DNA of 64,000 nucleotides from Petaurus breviceps papuanus (GCA_028583685.1 JAMXIF010000051.1:49667655-49731654); one strand, 5' to 3'; shown: positions 52,105 to 63,458, counted from the first letter of the stretch. A program made the numbers and translations. The notes: generated by a model not told the origin, from the sequence alone.

Positions 52105-53900
52105 CAACTTAAAAAAAAGAGTAGAATAAGTTTTATTATATACATTTATGGAGAGAGGAAAAATATAACTAGAGATGGGCTAGAAAAGATTATAAAAAGA
52201 GAAATCTACATTACATTAAAAATTGAAAGCTTTTACAAGAATCATTACAGCTAGAATGAAAAGCAATAGTATAGATTGGGGAAATAACCTTTGTATCACA
52301 TATCTCTGCTAATACTCTAGCACAAAATTGAAAGAGAATGGACAAAAGATATGCTCTTTTTTGTAAATATTTTATTTTTTCCAATTACATGTAAAGATAT
52401 TTGTCAACATTTATTTTTATAAGATTTTGAGTTCCAAATTTTTCTCCCTCCCTTAGATAGAAAGCAACCTGATACAGGTTATACATGTGCAATCACATTA
52501 AAACATATTTCAACATTAGTCATATCATTTAAAAAAAAGAAATAGAACAAAAGGGGAAAAACATTAGGGTAAAAAAAGCGAAAATAGTTTGCTTTAATCT
52601 GCATTCAGGCTCCATAGTTCATTCTCTGGACATGGATGGCATTTTTCATCACGAGTCTTTTGGAATTGTCTTGGATCATTGTATTGCTGAGAAGAGATAA
52701 TTCTGTTATAGCTGATCATCGCATAATGTTGCTGTTACTATATATAATCCTCTCCTGGTTCTGCTCACCTCACTCAGCATCAGTTCATGTAAGTCTTTCC
52801 AGGTTTTTCTGAAATCTGTCTGCTCATCATTTCTTATAGCAAAATAGTATTCCATTACATTCATATACCGCAACTTGTTCAGCCATTCCCCTACTAATGG
52901 GCATTCCCTCAATTTCTAATTCCTTGCTACCACAAAAAGAGCTGCTATAATTATTTTTCTACATGTAGGCTCCTTTCCTTTTTCTATGATCTTTTTGGGC
53001 TACAGATCAAGTAGTGGTATTGATGGCTCAAAAGGTATGCAGCTTGATTGCCCTTAGGGCATAGCTCCAAAGTGCTCTCCAGAATGGTTGGATCAGTTCA
53101 CAACTCCACCAACAATGCATTAGTGTCCCAATTTTCCCACATCTTCTCCAACATTTATCATTTCCCTTCTCTGTCACATTAGCTAATCTGATTTGTGTGA
53201 GATGGTACCTCATTTTCAAAACATATACTCTTAAAAGCCATTTCTCAGTAGACAAGTTGTCAGAGGGTATGCTGGTTTTGAAAAGAATAAGGGTTAGCAA
53301 TAACCACTTGAAAAAAGGAATTCAATCTAAAACACCCCAGAGACGCTACCCATCTGACCAGGAAAGATGCCCCCAACTGAGAAATCTCATTGTCTGAAAA
53401 CCCTGGAAAAATAGGGAGACCATTTCACTGCTACCTGAACTGCAAATTAATACAACTGCTGTGCATAAAATTTGGGATGATCCAAGGGAAGTAACATTCT
53501 TTGGCTCAGAGATCCTATAATTGAAACTATCTCTCAAAAAAAGTTATTAACAAGAAAGAGGGAGCATATGGACAAAAATGCACAGAACAGCATTATGTAT
53601 GGTTTATGAAAAAGTTAGAAACAAATATATCAACCAACAAATGGGAGAATGGCTGAAAAAATTATGGCAGATGAACGTAATAGAATATTATTGCCTCATA
53701 ATGCATGACAAATAGGAAAAATCTGAAGAAATACGAGAAGCCTTGTGAGAAGTACAAAGAATCAAGTCAGAAGAATAACAGACGATGACTATAACAATGT
53801 AAATGAAGGGAGGCAACAGAATTCTACCAGTAACATTGGCTGGCTTATCATGTAACCAAAGTTAAAGTCAATCACTGATGAACCCGTATTTCTCTGGAAA
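52105..53900 (+). mobile_element. Older L1 ORF2/3' region, sense, split by a younger L1
   Basis: Left part to 52358: aaatctacattacattaaaa, attgaaagcttttacaagaa, aatggacaaaagatatgctc. Right part from 53221: aagccatttctcagtagaca, agttgtcagagggtatgc, ctacctgaactgcaaattaa, aatgggagaatggctgaaaa, gcagatgaacgtaatagaat. Heavily decayed. The join makes sense in L1 once the minus insertion is removed. Confidence 0.75.
52359..53220 (-). mobile_element. L1 3' end inserted in an older L1, antisense
   Basis: ttttgagttccaaatttttc, gatacaggttatacatgtgc, tcatcacgagtcttttggaa, ctgctcacctcactcagcat, cttgttcagccattccccta, then ORF2 C-terminus on the minus strand (53028-53300, ..RLANVTEKGNDKCWRRCGKIGTLMHCWWSCE..). 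Flanks agatatgctctt (52347-52358) and acatatactctt (53221-53232) look like an aged target duplication. Confidence 0.87.
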
Positions 53901-53934
53901 TGCACTTGGTAAAAAGGGGGTTTATTTGGTTTAT

Positions 53935-53935
<1 letters not shown>

Positions 53936-53980
<45 letters not shown>
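53936..53980. repeat. (AT)n with ACAT start
   Basis: acatacatac passing into an uninterrupted AT run of about 35 bp. Confidence 0.95.
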
Positions 53981-53981
<1 letters not shown>

Positions 53982-54084
53982 ACTGTATCAGAGGGAGGAA
54001 GGGGGAGGAAGGTGAGAGAGGGTTCGAGGGTTCAAAGTCAGTTGTACTGGTTGAAGTGGGAGATGGAATTGGAGCAGGCCTAAT

Positions 54085-54240
54085 TCAGATGGATTCTAAC
54101 TCTAGAGTGCATCTCAAAGACCATTTCGTCTAGTCCCTCATTTCACAGTTAAAGGAACGGGAGATGCAGACAGAAGAAGGGATTTACTCAAGGTGACACT
54201 GGGAGTAAAGCATCAGAGGAATGTCAAGTCAGATCCAAGT
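54085..54240 (-). mobile_element. MIR variant, antisense
   Basis: aaagaccatttcgtctagtc, cctcatttcacagttaaagg, gatttactcaaggtgacact. Confidence 0.6.
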
Positions 54241-54265
54241 CTTAGCACTGTAACACAACATAAAT

Positions 54266-54380
54266 CAGAGTCTGTTAGACCCAAAAACCTTTCCACTTTA
54301 CAGATTAAGAAACTGAGTCTCAAAGGAGCTGAATGCTTTGCCCAATCCATTTTGCCTTCTCCAACTCAAAACTAGTATAT
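54266..54380 (-). mobile_element. MIR variant, antisense, partial
   Basis: aaacctttccactttacaga, ttaagaaactgagtctcaaa, gaatgctttgcccaatcc. Confidence 0.5.
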
Positions 54381-54437
54381 GCTTTCTTGGTGGGATTGGG
54401 TCAGTAAAATAATTTTTGCATGTAAGGGAGAGTATAG

Positions 54438-54715
54438 TTTGGGCCTGATAGATAGAGTGCTGGGGGGTCAGGAAGACCTGAGTCCAAATCTGGCCTCAGA
54501 CTCATAGTTATCTGTGTGACCCTGGAAAAATCAGTCTCTATCTCTGTCTCTCTGTATCTGTCTGTCTCTGTCTCTGTCTCTCTCTTTCCCTCACTTTTCT
54601 CATTTATAAAATATAATACTGGCATCCCAAGATTGTTGTAAGGACAACATGAGATAATTGTAAAAATGCATTGCAAACCTTAAAATGCTATACAAGTGAT
54701 ACCTATTAGTATAAC
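54438..54715 (+). mobile_element. MIR/THER1 CORE-SINE, sense, with internal TCTG expansion
   Basis: gggcctgatagatagagtgc, gaagacctgagtccaaatct, gttatctgtgtgaccctgga, then TCTG/TCTC units (54537-54593), ttctcatttataaaatataa, gagataattgtaaaaatgca, ttgcaaaccttaaaatgcta. Confidence 0.75.
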
Positions 54716-54812
54716 TACAATTCTGAATATGTATTATTCATATGTGTGATATATATGTACACATGTGTATATACACACACATCATTCATTCTTATAACAT
54801 TTGTGTAATTTG

Positions 54813-54988
54813 GGGCAGCTAGGTGGCACAGTGAATAGAACACCAACCCTGGAGTCAGGAGGACCTGAGTTCAAATCCAGCTTCAGACACTTAATACTTA
54901 CTAGCCATGTGACCTTGGGCAAGTCATTTAACCCCAATTGCCCTACCTTCCCCCCTCCAAAAATAGACACCCCCCCCCAAAAAAAAAC
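54813..54988 (+). mobile_element. Full-length short CORE-SINE with target duplication
   Basis: gggcagctaggtggcacagt, agttcaaatccagcttcaga, actagccatgtgaccttggg, ttaaccccaattgccctacc, C-rich then A-rich tail. catttgtgtaatttg (54798-54812) and catctgtgtaacttg (54989-55003) flank it. Confidence 0.94.
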
Positions 54989-55038
54989 CATCTGTGTAAC
55001 TTGGTTAAATGGAGAAATTTCAGTAAGAGTAAATTCCT

Positions 55039-56193
55039 TTTTATTTTTTTTTCATCTCTTCCCACTCCAGAGATGGTTACCATTAGACAGAAATGGGTAT
55101 ACATATACACACACATATAGATACATATATACATATACACACATGTATATGCATACATATATGTAAAATATTCTATACATACTTCTATTTATCAGTTCTT
55201 TCTCTGCATGCAAATAGTGTCTTCATATGTGCTTTATAGTTAATTTGGGTATTTATACTAGTCCAAATGACTTATTCACTCAGTCATTCTTAAAACAAAA
55301 TTGCTATTACTGTATCCAGTGTTCTCTTGATTCTGCTTATTTCACTCTTCATTGTTTTGTGCAAGCCTAACCATGTTTTTCTAAGATCATCAAGCTCATC
55401 ATTTCTTATAGCACAGTGGTATTCTATCACAATCATATGCCACAACTTGTTCAGTCATTCCTTGACTGATGGGCATCCCTGCAATTCCCAATATTTTATG
55501 CCATTTACTAAGATAAGGTCAAAATGGATACATGACCTAGACATAAGGAGAGATTACAAGAAAATTAGAACATGGAATATATTACTTATCAGACTTATAG
55601 ATAGGCAAACAATTTATACTAATAAACAAAAGATAGAGAGCAAAGTTGGGCATAATATGGATAATCTTGATTACATTAAATTAAAAAAGTGTTTGTACAA
55701 ATAAAACAAATATATTCAAGGTCAGAAGGAAAGCAGAAAATTGGGTTGGGGGGATTTATAGACCCTTTCTCAGATAAAGGTCTCATATTTTAAATATATT
55801 AAGAACTTTGTCAAATATATAAGAATGTCATTTCCCAATTGATAAATGGTCAAAGCATATGAACAGGCAATTTTCTAAAGAAGAAATTAAAACAATTTAA
55901 GGTCATATGAAAAAATGTTCTATATCATTATTAATTAGAGAAATGCCAATTAAAACTACCTTGAGATATTATTTCATACCTATCATATTGGCTAAAATGA
56001 TTCAAGGGGAAAGCGACAAACGTTGAAGGAGATGTGGAAAAATTGGCACACTAATCCATTGTTGGTGGAATGCTGAACTCCTTCAAACATTTTGGAAAGC
56101 GATCTGGAATTATGTCCAAAGAGTCTTTAAACTGCCTATACTCCTTGACCCAGCAATACTACTACTATGTATTTCCAAAGATGATTAAGGAAA
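55039..56193 (-). mobile_element. Twin-primed L1 insertion with perfect 14-bp target duplication
   Basis: aagagtaaattcct occurs at 55025-55038 and 56194-56207. Between them, 55039 to about 55495 is an L1 3' end in minus orientation (cacaacttgttcagtcattc, cttgactgatgggcatccct). From about 55496 to 56193 L1 ORF2 runs in plus orientation (aagataaggtcaaaatggat, ttacattaaattaaaaaagt, gatgtggaaaaattggcaca, tgacccagcaatactactac). The inverted ORF2 part stops about 90 bp before where the minus part starts, the small junction deletion typical of twin priming. Confidence 0.93.
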
Positions 56194-56207
56194 AAGAGTA
56201 AATTCCT

Positions 56208-56594
56208 AAGGCAGTCTGCTTGGACCAGGCTTCTTCTTTCCCCATCCCTCAAAAAAAAAAAAAAACCCAGAAGCCCTTTGAGAATGTAAGCACTGAGCAT
56301 CCCTATGTAACATCCCTGTGGGCCTCTTACCTGGCTTACTTATGACAAGGCTATTCAAAAGTTCTTGAGGTTGTGTTTACTCTGTATTGTTACATCTGAA
56401 AGGCTGTTGGATCCTATTGTCTCCTAGAATTGAACCCTGTTCCTACCTCCAAGCACCACCATTCAGGATCCACTTAGATCAGACAGCAGCATTAGCCAAA
56501 CAGACCAGCTACTGGTGGGGTCTCACGGGTACGGTGGCATGAAGTGGATGGAGGCAAAAGAAACCTGAATCCCTGAGGAGCAACTGCCACCTGA
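56208..56594. other. No recognised feature
   Basis: About 390 bases with an A-run at 56253-56267. No gene or repeat recognised. Confidence 0.4.
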
Positions 56595-56885
56595 CAGAGA
56601 AGTGAGAGACTTCGGGTGCAGAATGAGACATAGATTTTTGGTCCATGGCCAATGCTGGAATTAGTTTTGTACGACCATCCTTATTTGGTGAAGGGGGTAA
56701 GGAAAGGAATGAGCATTAAGTCCCCACTATGTGGCAGACATTGTTCTGAGAGTTTTATAAATATAACATCATTTGGTTAAATGAGATTTGTGGCAGAAGG
56801 GTTTTTCCTCATGGGGGAGGAGATGGAAAGGAGAGAAAATAGATTTTTGTTAATTGAAAAAAATTATCTTAAAAATAAAAACAAC
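56595..56885 (+). mobile_element. L1 3' end, sense, with a small insertion
   Basis: gggtgcagaatgagacatag, ggtccatggccaatgctgga, then aagggtttttcctcatgggg, gaggagatggaaaggagaga, ttgttaattgaaaaaa. About 56706-56797 (attaagtccccactatgtgg, ataacatcatttggttaaat) is an antisense MIR/L2 piece lying inside it. Confidence 0.78.
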
Positions 56886-58080
56886 CCCCCCCTGCAAAAA
56901 AAAAAATACATGTGGGGCTATGCCCTGAGTTAGCACATGTCTTCTCTGTATCTTTTGCTTGGGCATTAATAAATTATAACCAGGCCTGTTTCCCGTGATG
57001 ATAAACATTCTCTCTCTCTGATATAATCCCAGTAATAACAACCAGCTCATCCTGGAGGCAGCCGAAGTCACCAAAATCCATTCAGGTGCCATCCTCTGAA
57101 AAGCCTGACAAGTAGGAGGCTTATTTCTTTTGGCTTCATCATGTAATGAGCTGGCAAAAGATATTTTTGTTGGGATTTTTTCTAAGCCAGTGAATTTCCA
57201 CTTGGTATTTCTCTTTAGATTTTTTTAGTCTATTTGGTTTAAGATAATGACTTATAGATACAAATCAGATGGGGCTGGTAGGGGGTGGGGGGGGGGGAGC
57301 CTCTGGGTTGGCCTGATCTGGCCAGTAGCAGCATGATTGACTTTGGAATCTGCCCCATCTGGTGCTTAGGTCTGAGGCAGGTGGTAGAAGAAAGGGGAAG
57401 AAGATGCCCTTGTGATAGGGCATCATATATCCTACATTCAACTCCCAAAGGTTCAAGTATCATCAGATAGTCCCAGTGTGGAGCTGGGGGAGGACAAACC
57501 TATGACACATGCTAAGTTAGCACTGGGCACTGATGAAAGTGGCATCCTGTGTAGTATGTGATGATGGACAGAGCAGCAAAAGAGATCAATGAATTTCAGC
57601 CCTGTCAGGGGGAAAGACCCTGAAGTTCTAGGGATGGCAAGAGGTCTGCCTCCCTGCCTGCCTCCCCAGTGACTCTCCTCTGGTCACCTGGGTCTGACAA
57701 GCATGAGGGACACACTTCCAAAGGAAGCAGGGTTGGGGCCCAATATCTTCTGGAGTTCATCCCTGCTGGTTTGGAGGGCCCTAGCCAAGGTCCTCAGCTG
57801 CCACTCTCTAAAGATGGAAGAGTGTGCCACAACATTGAATCCTACTGAGACTAAGGAGATGGGGAGGGGAGGGGAGGCGAGGAAAGGGGAGGGGAGAGGA
57901 GGGGAGGAGCAGTCCATGAGGAAAGCACACTAAGTTCACTAGACAGGAGCCTGTCCCATCCCAATCCTCCACTTCACATTGCTGAGCTCCTGGAACAAAG
58001 AAATAAACTCATTTCAGCCTGGCTTCATGGTCTGGCCCCACCAAGCAGGGAACTTAAGGGCCTGAGGCCTACATCCAAGA
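56886..58080. other. Unrecognised 1.2 kb with G-run and polypurine tract
   Basis: G-run at about 57284-57297 and a G/A tract at about 57855-57910 (ggggaggggaggcgagg). Frames such as 57684-57917 minus and 57703-57933 plus overlap each other. No repeat or gene recognised. Confidence 0.4.
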
Positions 58081-58570
58081 GGAGGGGCTGATGCTTCAGC
58101 TGCTGTTGCTACTATCTTCACTGTCTGATTACAGTCCCAGCTGCCTCCCGGCCAAGGCATTGAGTATCCTGCCCAATGTATTCACCTCCTTCAGATTTTG
58201 AGGTATGACTGCAAGGGCAAGGACAAGACCACATGCCCATTGCTGAGGTGAAGTCCTGGGGCATCTGCCTCCTTTGCCACAAACAGAGCTACCAGCTTTT
58301 TGCTCCACAGTGCACCCATACTCCACTCCCAGCCTTCCACTATCTGCTTTTTCGCTCTGGGACCCCCTCTAAGACGGCAGTGCGGTTGACCTGAATGGAC
58401 AGCTGGGAAGGTGCAAGGGTGGGCTTTTCATCAGAGGCAGTAATTGTAACATCACTTCAAATCCACACTAGCCTGGTGATGGTTGAGCTCCTTCAACTCC
58501 TGCCGGTTTTCCAGCTTGGGGTCCTCGGGCCAGTTTTCCCACACCTTCATGGGATGACTGAATTCTTCAT
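58081..58570. other. Unrecognised stretch, possible pseudogene remnant
   Basis: GC-richer than its surroundings. Minus frame 58129-58326 (65 codons, ..RTSPQQWACGLVLALAV..) ends in a stop and is followed by untranslated-looking sequence. I cannot name a parent gene, and no poly-A or target duplication is visible, so this is only a suspicion. Confidence 0.25.
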
Positions 58571-58580
58571 CTTCCATGTA

Positions 58581-59204
58581 GAGACCTACATGTATGAAAA
58601 TATTTATAGCAGTTCTTTTTGTGGTGGCAAAGAATTGGAAACTAAGGGAATGCTCATCAATTGGGGAATGGCTGAACGTGTGTGTGGTATATAAATTGAA
58701 GACTATTGTACTATAAGAAATGATGCAGGCAGATTTAAGAAAAACCTGGCAAGACATATATGAACTGATGCTGAGTGAAGTGAGCAGAACCAGGAAAATA
58801 TTGTACACAGTAACAGCAACATTGTGCGATATCAGCTACGACAGAATTAGCTCTTCTCAGCAATACAATGATCTAAGACAATTCCAAAAGACTCGTGATG
58901 GAAAATGCTGTCCACACCCAGAGAAAGAACTATGGAGTCTGAATGCAGATTGAGGCATTCCATTTTCACTTTGTTTTTGTTTTCTTTCTCATGGTTTTGC
59001 CCTTTTGTTCTGATTTTTCTTTCATAACATGACTAATGTGGAAATATGTTTAATGTGATTGCACATGTATAACCTGTATCAGATTGCTTGCCCTCTTGGG
59101 GAGGGGGGAGGAGAGGGAGGGAGAAAAATTTGGAATGAAAAAAGAATGTTGAAAACTATCTTTACATGTAATTGTAAAAATAAAATACTATTTACAAAAA
59201 ATAG
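58581..59204 (+). mobile_element. L1 3' end, sense, 5'-truncated, with target duplication
   Basis: gtggcaaagaattggaaact, attggggaatggctgaacgt, gatgctgagtgaagtgagca, gagaaagaactatggagtct, gaatgcagattgaggcattc, tgcacatgtataacctgtat, taaaataaaatac. Flanks ttccatgta at 58572-58580 and 59205-59213. Same subfamily as 52359-53220 and among the best preserved L1 pieces here. Stops occur in the ORF2 remnant. Confidence 0.9.
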
Positions 59205-59404
59205 TTCCATGTATATGTAAAAAAATTTTTTTTTATTATTTGAATTAAAGAATCCATTTGAAAACAGAAAAGTAAGTTTGGCAAATAATGAATTTATAGC
59301 TCCACTGTCTTTCCATGGCACATACAAACCTCTACTAAAGGCCTAGTTTGTTATGGGGGCAGGGGAGCCAAATAATCAGGAGATGGCTAGAACTACAGAA
59401 TATG

Positions 59405-59595
59405 GTAGAGTGCACACAGAGAAGGGCTTAGATTTGGAAGACCTCAGTTCAAATATTAACTCAGACGTGCACTAACCATGCAAACCTGGAGAGGTCTCTT
59501 AGCCACTCCAAGTTCATTTTCTCCTAGGTAAAATAAGGATGACAGTCCATGTAACATACACGACACAGGGATGTTGGGGAGTTCAAATGAGGGAT
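59405..59595 (+). mobile_element. MIR, sense
   Basis: gggcttagatttggaagacc, tcagttcaaatattaactca, ctaaccatgcaaacctggag, gatgttggggagttcaaatg. Diverged. Confidence 0.6.
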
Positions 59596-59599
59596 CACA

Positions 59600-59760
59600 G
59601 GTTCATAGCTAGATATGAAAAAGAGAATCCTTTTTGGCCATCTAGTCTAACCCTCCTCATTTTACAAAGGAGTAAACTGAGGGCTAGGTAGCAAGTGACT
59701 TACCCAAAGTCACATAGTATAATATATATAAAGTGCTTTGCAAACTTTAAAGCATTACAT
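59600..59760 (-). mobile_element. MIR variant, antisense
   Basis: ccatctagtctaaccctcct, cattttacaaaggagtaaac, gacttacccaaagtcacata. The following tataaagtgctttgcaaact piece belongs to the sense MIR just before, so the antisense copy is probably nested in 59405-59760. Confidence 0.6.
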
Positions 59761-59815
59761 ACAGTGTCCCAAAAGCTTTAATAATTTAAACTTGCTGTAA
59801 GACTTTTGGGACACC
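59761..59815. mobile_element. Mariner-like mini-palindrome (MITE)
   Basis: cagtgtcccaaaagctttaa on the left and gacttttgggacacc on the right form terminal inverted repeats around a tiny core. The gtgtcccaaaagtctta terminus is typical of a mariner/Tc1 family in marsupials. Preceded by TA. Confidence 0.7.
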
Positions 59816-59989
59816 AAAATCTAGGATATCTAGTATAGTTATTTTTTTTTTACTACTATCTTATCTCTCTTTTTATTTTTAAAATAAATATCTCACTGAT
59901 GCTTTTTTTTATCATCACTGACGACTTCTCAATGGGTCCCCACCCTTCATAGATCCCTGCCTTATAACAAAGATGCACAGTTGAGCTGA

Positions 59990-60120
59990 CCAATCTATTT
60001 AACCATTTCCATCATAGATAACAAGTTCTTTGAAGGTAGGGACTGTTTCTTTTTTTTGTCTTTATATCTCTAATGACTCTAATGGCACATAGCAGGCATT
60101 TCATAAAAATGTACTGATGA
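59990..60120 (+). mobile_element. L2 3' end
   Basis: acaagttctttgaaggtagg, gactgtttctttttttt, ggcacatagcaggcatttca, taaaaatgtactgatga. Confidence 0.7.
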
Positions 60121-61187
60121 TTAAGCCAACATCACGACCCATTTCACACCTGTGGTCCAACTGCCTCTTGGGAGAGGAGGAAGGCATGCTCTCAGACTCT
60201 GAAGTCATTGCATTGATCATAGCTCTGATCACTTTCAGTGTTGGTTTTCTTTCTATTAATCTAGTCTCCCCTGTCCCCTTGAATGGAAATTCCCAAAGGG
60301 TTCAATTGGAGGACCCTGACTGAATGCAGCTTCAAATATTATCTGTCACCAAGATTTACACAGTCACTGAAGGGAAGTACAGCACCAGGTTAATATTTGA
60401 TGCATCTGTCTGAGGACCAGCCCCTGCCTTGATGATGGAATATATCTGAAGTGAACCTATTCCATTCTAGTGAAACATGTCATAAAATTCTTATACATTC
60501 CTTGCAAAAAAAAATGGAAATGTACTCTCTTGGCTAAGGGGAAAAAACTAAGTCGTACATCTAAAATGAAGTAGAGATCAGCCCTCTAGATAAAGAAGGT
60601 AATGCACAGTATTTTTATTTATAAAATTGAAAACCCCCTCATTTCCACATGGATTAGCACCTACAAAGATGAATGTTGGTGACTGAAAACTGATTCGATA
60701 TACTATTTTTCCATCATGCTTATTCTCCAAAAATCTTTTCTAATTTCAACCAGATCACTTTTATTGGGCAAAGAAAGGATGGGGTGACATGTGCTTCAGG
60801 ATGAATTATTTGAGTCTTGGGCTTCGTATCATTGGTAACATTATACACAAACAATGATCTACTCCGGGAAATGCAAAGGAGTGGTTTCATTTAATGGGGA
60901 TTTAAGTCAGTAGCACTTTTCCATCTTTAAAACATTGTCACCGGGGGAAGTAGCAGTTTGGGTAGGAAGGCTAAGAGAGACTCAAATTTCAAATAGTGTA
61001 GATGAGTATTTTAATAAAGAAAAATGATTTATTGAGCTGGTTAGAATGAATGGCGCCATGGGAGAGGGATTTCCCAGGTTCCCCACCCAAATAATCCAGG
61101 ATAAAATGGGATTTATTCCTTATGCTGCCCCCTAGTGCGCAGGATGGGGAACTTGATATCCAATCCACATTACTTTATTTGAGGCAA
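60121..61187. other. Repeat-poor island of about 1.07 kb
   Basis: No recognised repeat; one 68-codon plus frame (60117-60323) without motif. 60600-61000 is unique-looking AT-rich sequence. Confidence 0.45.
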
Positions 61188-61189
61188 GA

Positions 61190-61266
61190 GACAGCATGAT
61201 GTAGGAGAGAGCTGGCCTCAGAACCAGAGAGACCTGAGTTCAAGTCTCTCCTCTTACATGTACTGA
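61190..61266 (+). mobile_element. MIR 5' fragment, sense
   Basis: gacagcatgatgtaggagag, agctggcctcagaaccagag, cctgagttcaagtctctcct. Confidence 0.55.
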
Positions 61267-61267
61267 A

Positions 61268-61805
61268 TAAATGCATTAGAAAATCACTAGCATGGAGATT
61301 ATAGTTGAATCTTTGGAAGTTGACGAGATCACCAATCAACACAGTATACAGGGGTGGCTAGGTGACACAGTGAATAGAGCGCTGACCCCAGAGTCAGGAG
61401 GACCCGAGTTCAAATCTGACCCCAGACACTTAACAATTACTAGCTGTGTGACCTTGGGCAAGTCACTTAGCCCCAATTGCCCAGCTTTCCAAAAAAAAAG
61501 AAAAAGAAAAAATATAGTATAGAGACAGAAGAAAAGAAGACTCAGGACAGAACCCTGGGGTATTTCCAGAATTAGTGCTGGTGACTTGCACAAAGATCCA
61601 AGAAAAGAAACCAAGAACAAACCATCTGGCAAGCATGAAGAGAGCCAGGAGAGAGCAGAGTCACAGAAACCTAGGGAGAGGAGAATATCAAGAAGAAGAG
61701 TGGTTGACACGGTCCAAAGCAGCAAAGAGGTCAAGATGGTTGTGAACTTTGAGAAAGGCCATTGGATTTATCATTTTATGAGAATAGCAGTTGAATAAGA
61801 TTGGT
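61268..61805 (-). mobile_element. L2 internal fragment, antisense, split by a SINE
   Basis: catggagattatagttgaat, gacgagatcaccaatcaaca, then after the SINE ctcaggacagaaccctgggg, gagcagagtcacagaaacct, gtggttgacacggtccaaag, agcaaagaggtcaagatggt, ccattggatttatc. These are ORF2-region words of L2 in antisense. Confidence 0.75.
61350..61512 (+). mobile_element. Short CORE-SINE inside L2
   Basis: ggggtggctaggtgacacag, gagttcaaatctgaccccag, ctagctgtgtgaccttgggc, tagccccaattgcccagc, A-rich tail. agtata lies on both sides. Confidence 0.92.
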
Positions 61806-62185
61806 TTCAGAGAAACCAGTAATGACCTGTATGAACTGATACAAAGTGAAGTAAAGTAGAACCTGGAGAGCAATAATATAATAACAAGAAGATTGTAAAG
61901 ACAACTTTCAAAGACTTCATAGCTCTGATGACAAACCACAATGCCAGAGTGCTCATGATAAAGCAGGTGACCCACCTCCAGATGGAGACTTAATGGACTC
62001 CGAGTGTAGCTTAAGACTTTTTTTGGTGGGGCGAGGGTCATGGTCCGTGTAGAAATTTGCTTAGTTTTACTGTACATATTTGCAAGGGGCTTTGTTTTTC
62101 TTGCTTTCTCAATAAATGGTGAAGAAAAGGGAGGAGGGAAGGGGGAGAATTCAGAACTGAAAATAAAACTGAATTTTTTTTTTCA
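61806..62185 (+). mobile_element. L1 3' end, sense
   Basis: cctgtatgaactgatacaaa, gtgaagtaaagtagaacctg, aaccacaatgccagagtgct, gtgacccacctccagatgga, ctccgagtgtagcttaagac, gggaggagggaagggggaga and an A/T-rich end. Confidence 0.85.
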
Positions 62186-62304
62186 AATGAAAGAAGTCAT
62201 TGGTAACTTTGGTGGCTTCATTTTGTGTTTGCACCACCAGTGCCCTCCACATAACAAGGGTTTCATGTATTATTTACTGAGTCAAATAAAGGCAGCATCA
62301 GAGA

Positions 62305-62505
62305 ACAACACAAAAAGCAATGGATTTGGCATTAGAGGACCTTGGTTCAACTCATGGCCCTGTACTTAATTCCCTGAGTTACCTTGGGAAAATCACTTAA
62401 TGTTTCTTGACCCCAATTTCCTTATCAGTAAAGATGAAAGGCTTGGATTATATCACTGCAAGTTTCCTTCCTGTTCTAAAGCTGTGTTTCTATGATCATT
62501 GGGGA
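62305..62505 (+). mobile_element. MIR variant, sense
   Basis: gatttggcattagaggacct, ggttcaactcatggccctgt, ccttgggaaaatcacttaat, gaaaggcttggattatatca, ttccttcctgttctaaagct, gtttctatgatca. Confidence 0.75.
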
Positions 62506-62654
62506 TGAGAAGGGAAGCAATTAAAAGGGAAAAAAATGTCTTGTATCAAATTTCTCAGACAATGATTTGGTATCTAAGATATAAAAATAATTAACAGATA
62601 CAGAGACATATCTCTGTATATGATATATATGTATATTTACAAGTAAATGTGTGT

Positions 62655-62658
62655 TTAT

Positions 62659-62710
<52 letters not shown>

Positions 62711-62712
62711 GT
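62655..62712. repeat. (AC)n-(AT)n compound microsatellite inside L1
   Basis: About 14 AC units followed by an AT run, inserted in the ORF2 remnant. Confidence 0.95.
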
Positions 62713-63458
62713 ATAACCAAAGCCATTTCTCAACAGTCAAAGGAATTGAACAGTTTCCCAAAAAGGAATTGTGAACTATTAACAGCCATATGAAAAAAAA
62801 TATTCCAAATCACTAATAATAAGAGAAGGGAAAACCAAATAACCCTGAAGTTTCCCCTCACACCCTGAAAATGGGAAATAACAAAAACTGGCAATAGTTG
62901 ATGTTGGAGGGGTTGTGGGAAGATAGTGCATTATTGGTACAGTTGTGAATCAGTGTGGCCATTTTAGAAAGCAATTTGGAATCATACAAATAAGGTGATT
63001 AAAATATCCAAACTCTTTAACCCAGAGATTCCGTTATTAGATTTATGTCCGAAGGAGGCCACTGATAATAAGAAAGTTAATATCAAAATATTGATAGCAG
63101 CACTTTTTGTGATAGCAAAGAACTGGAAACATAGACAGTGCTTATTGATGGAGGAATGTTTAAACAAGTTGTGGTCCATGAATATAATAGAATATTAGTA
63201 TCCTGTAGGACATGATGAATACGGTGAACCGAGAGAAGAATGAAAAGATCTATCTGGGCTGCTGCAGAATAAAATAATGTAACTGAGAAAACTAAATGCA
63301 ACAATGGTAGTAACAATGTAAATGGAGAAAACCACACACAAAAAAAGAATTTTAAATAAATGTTGCAAAAGTATAAAAAACAAGAATGACTCAAAAAATA
63401 GATATGAGTAGACACTGCCATCCCTCTGTGGGAAGTTCATGAGTGTTGTACATTGCAT

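Noticed and set aside
54801-55166. 121-codon plus frame
   Set aside because: Translates the short SINE and then the L1 3' UTR (THTYRYIYTYTH); no gene.
61336-61734. 132-codon minus-strand open frame
   Set aside because: Runs antisense through an L2 fragment and a SINE (..KLGLSDLPKVTQLV.. is the translated reverse of the SINE); not a host protein.
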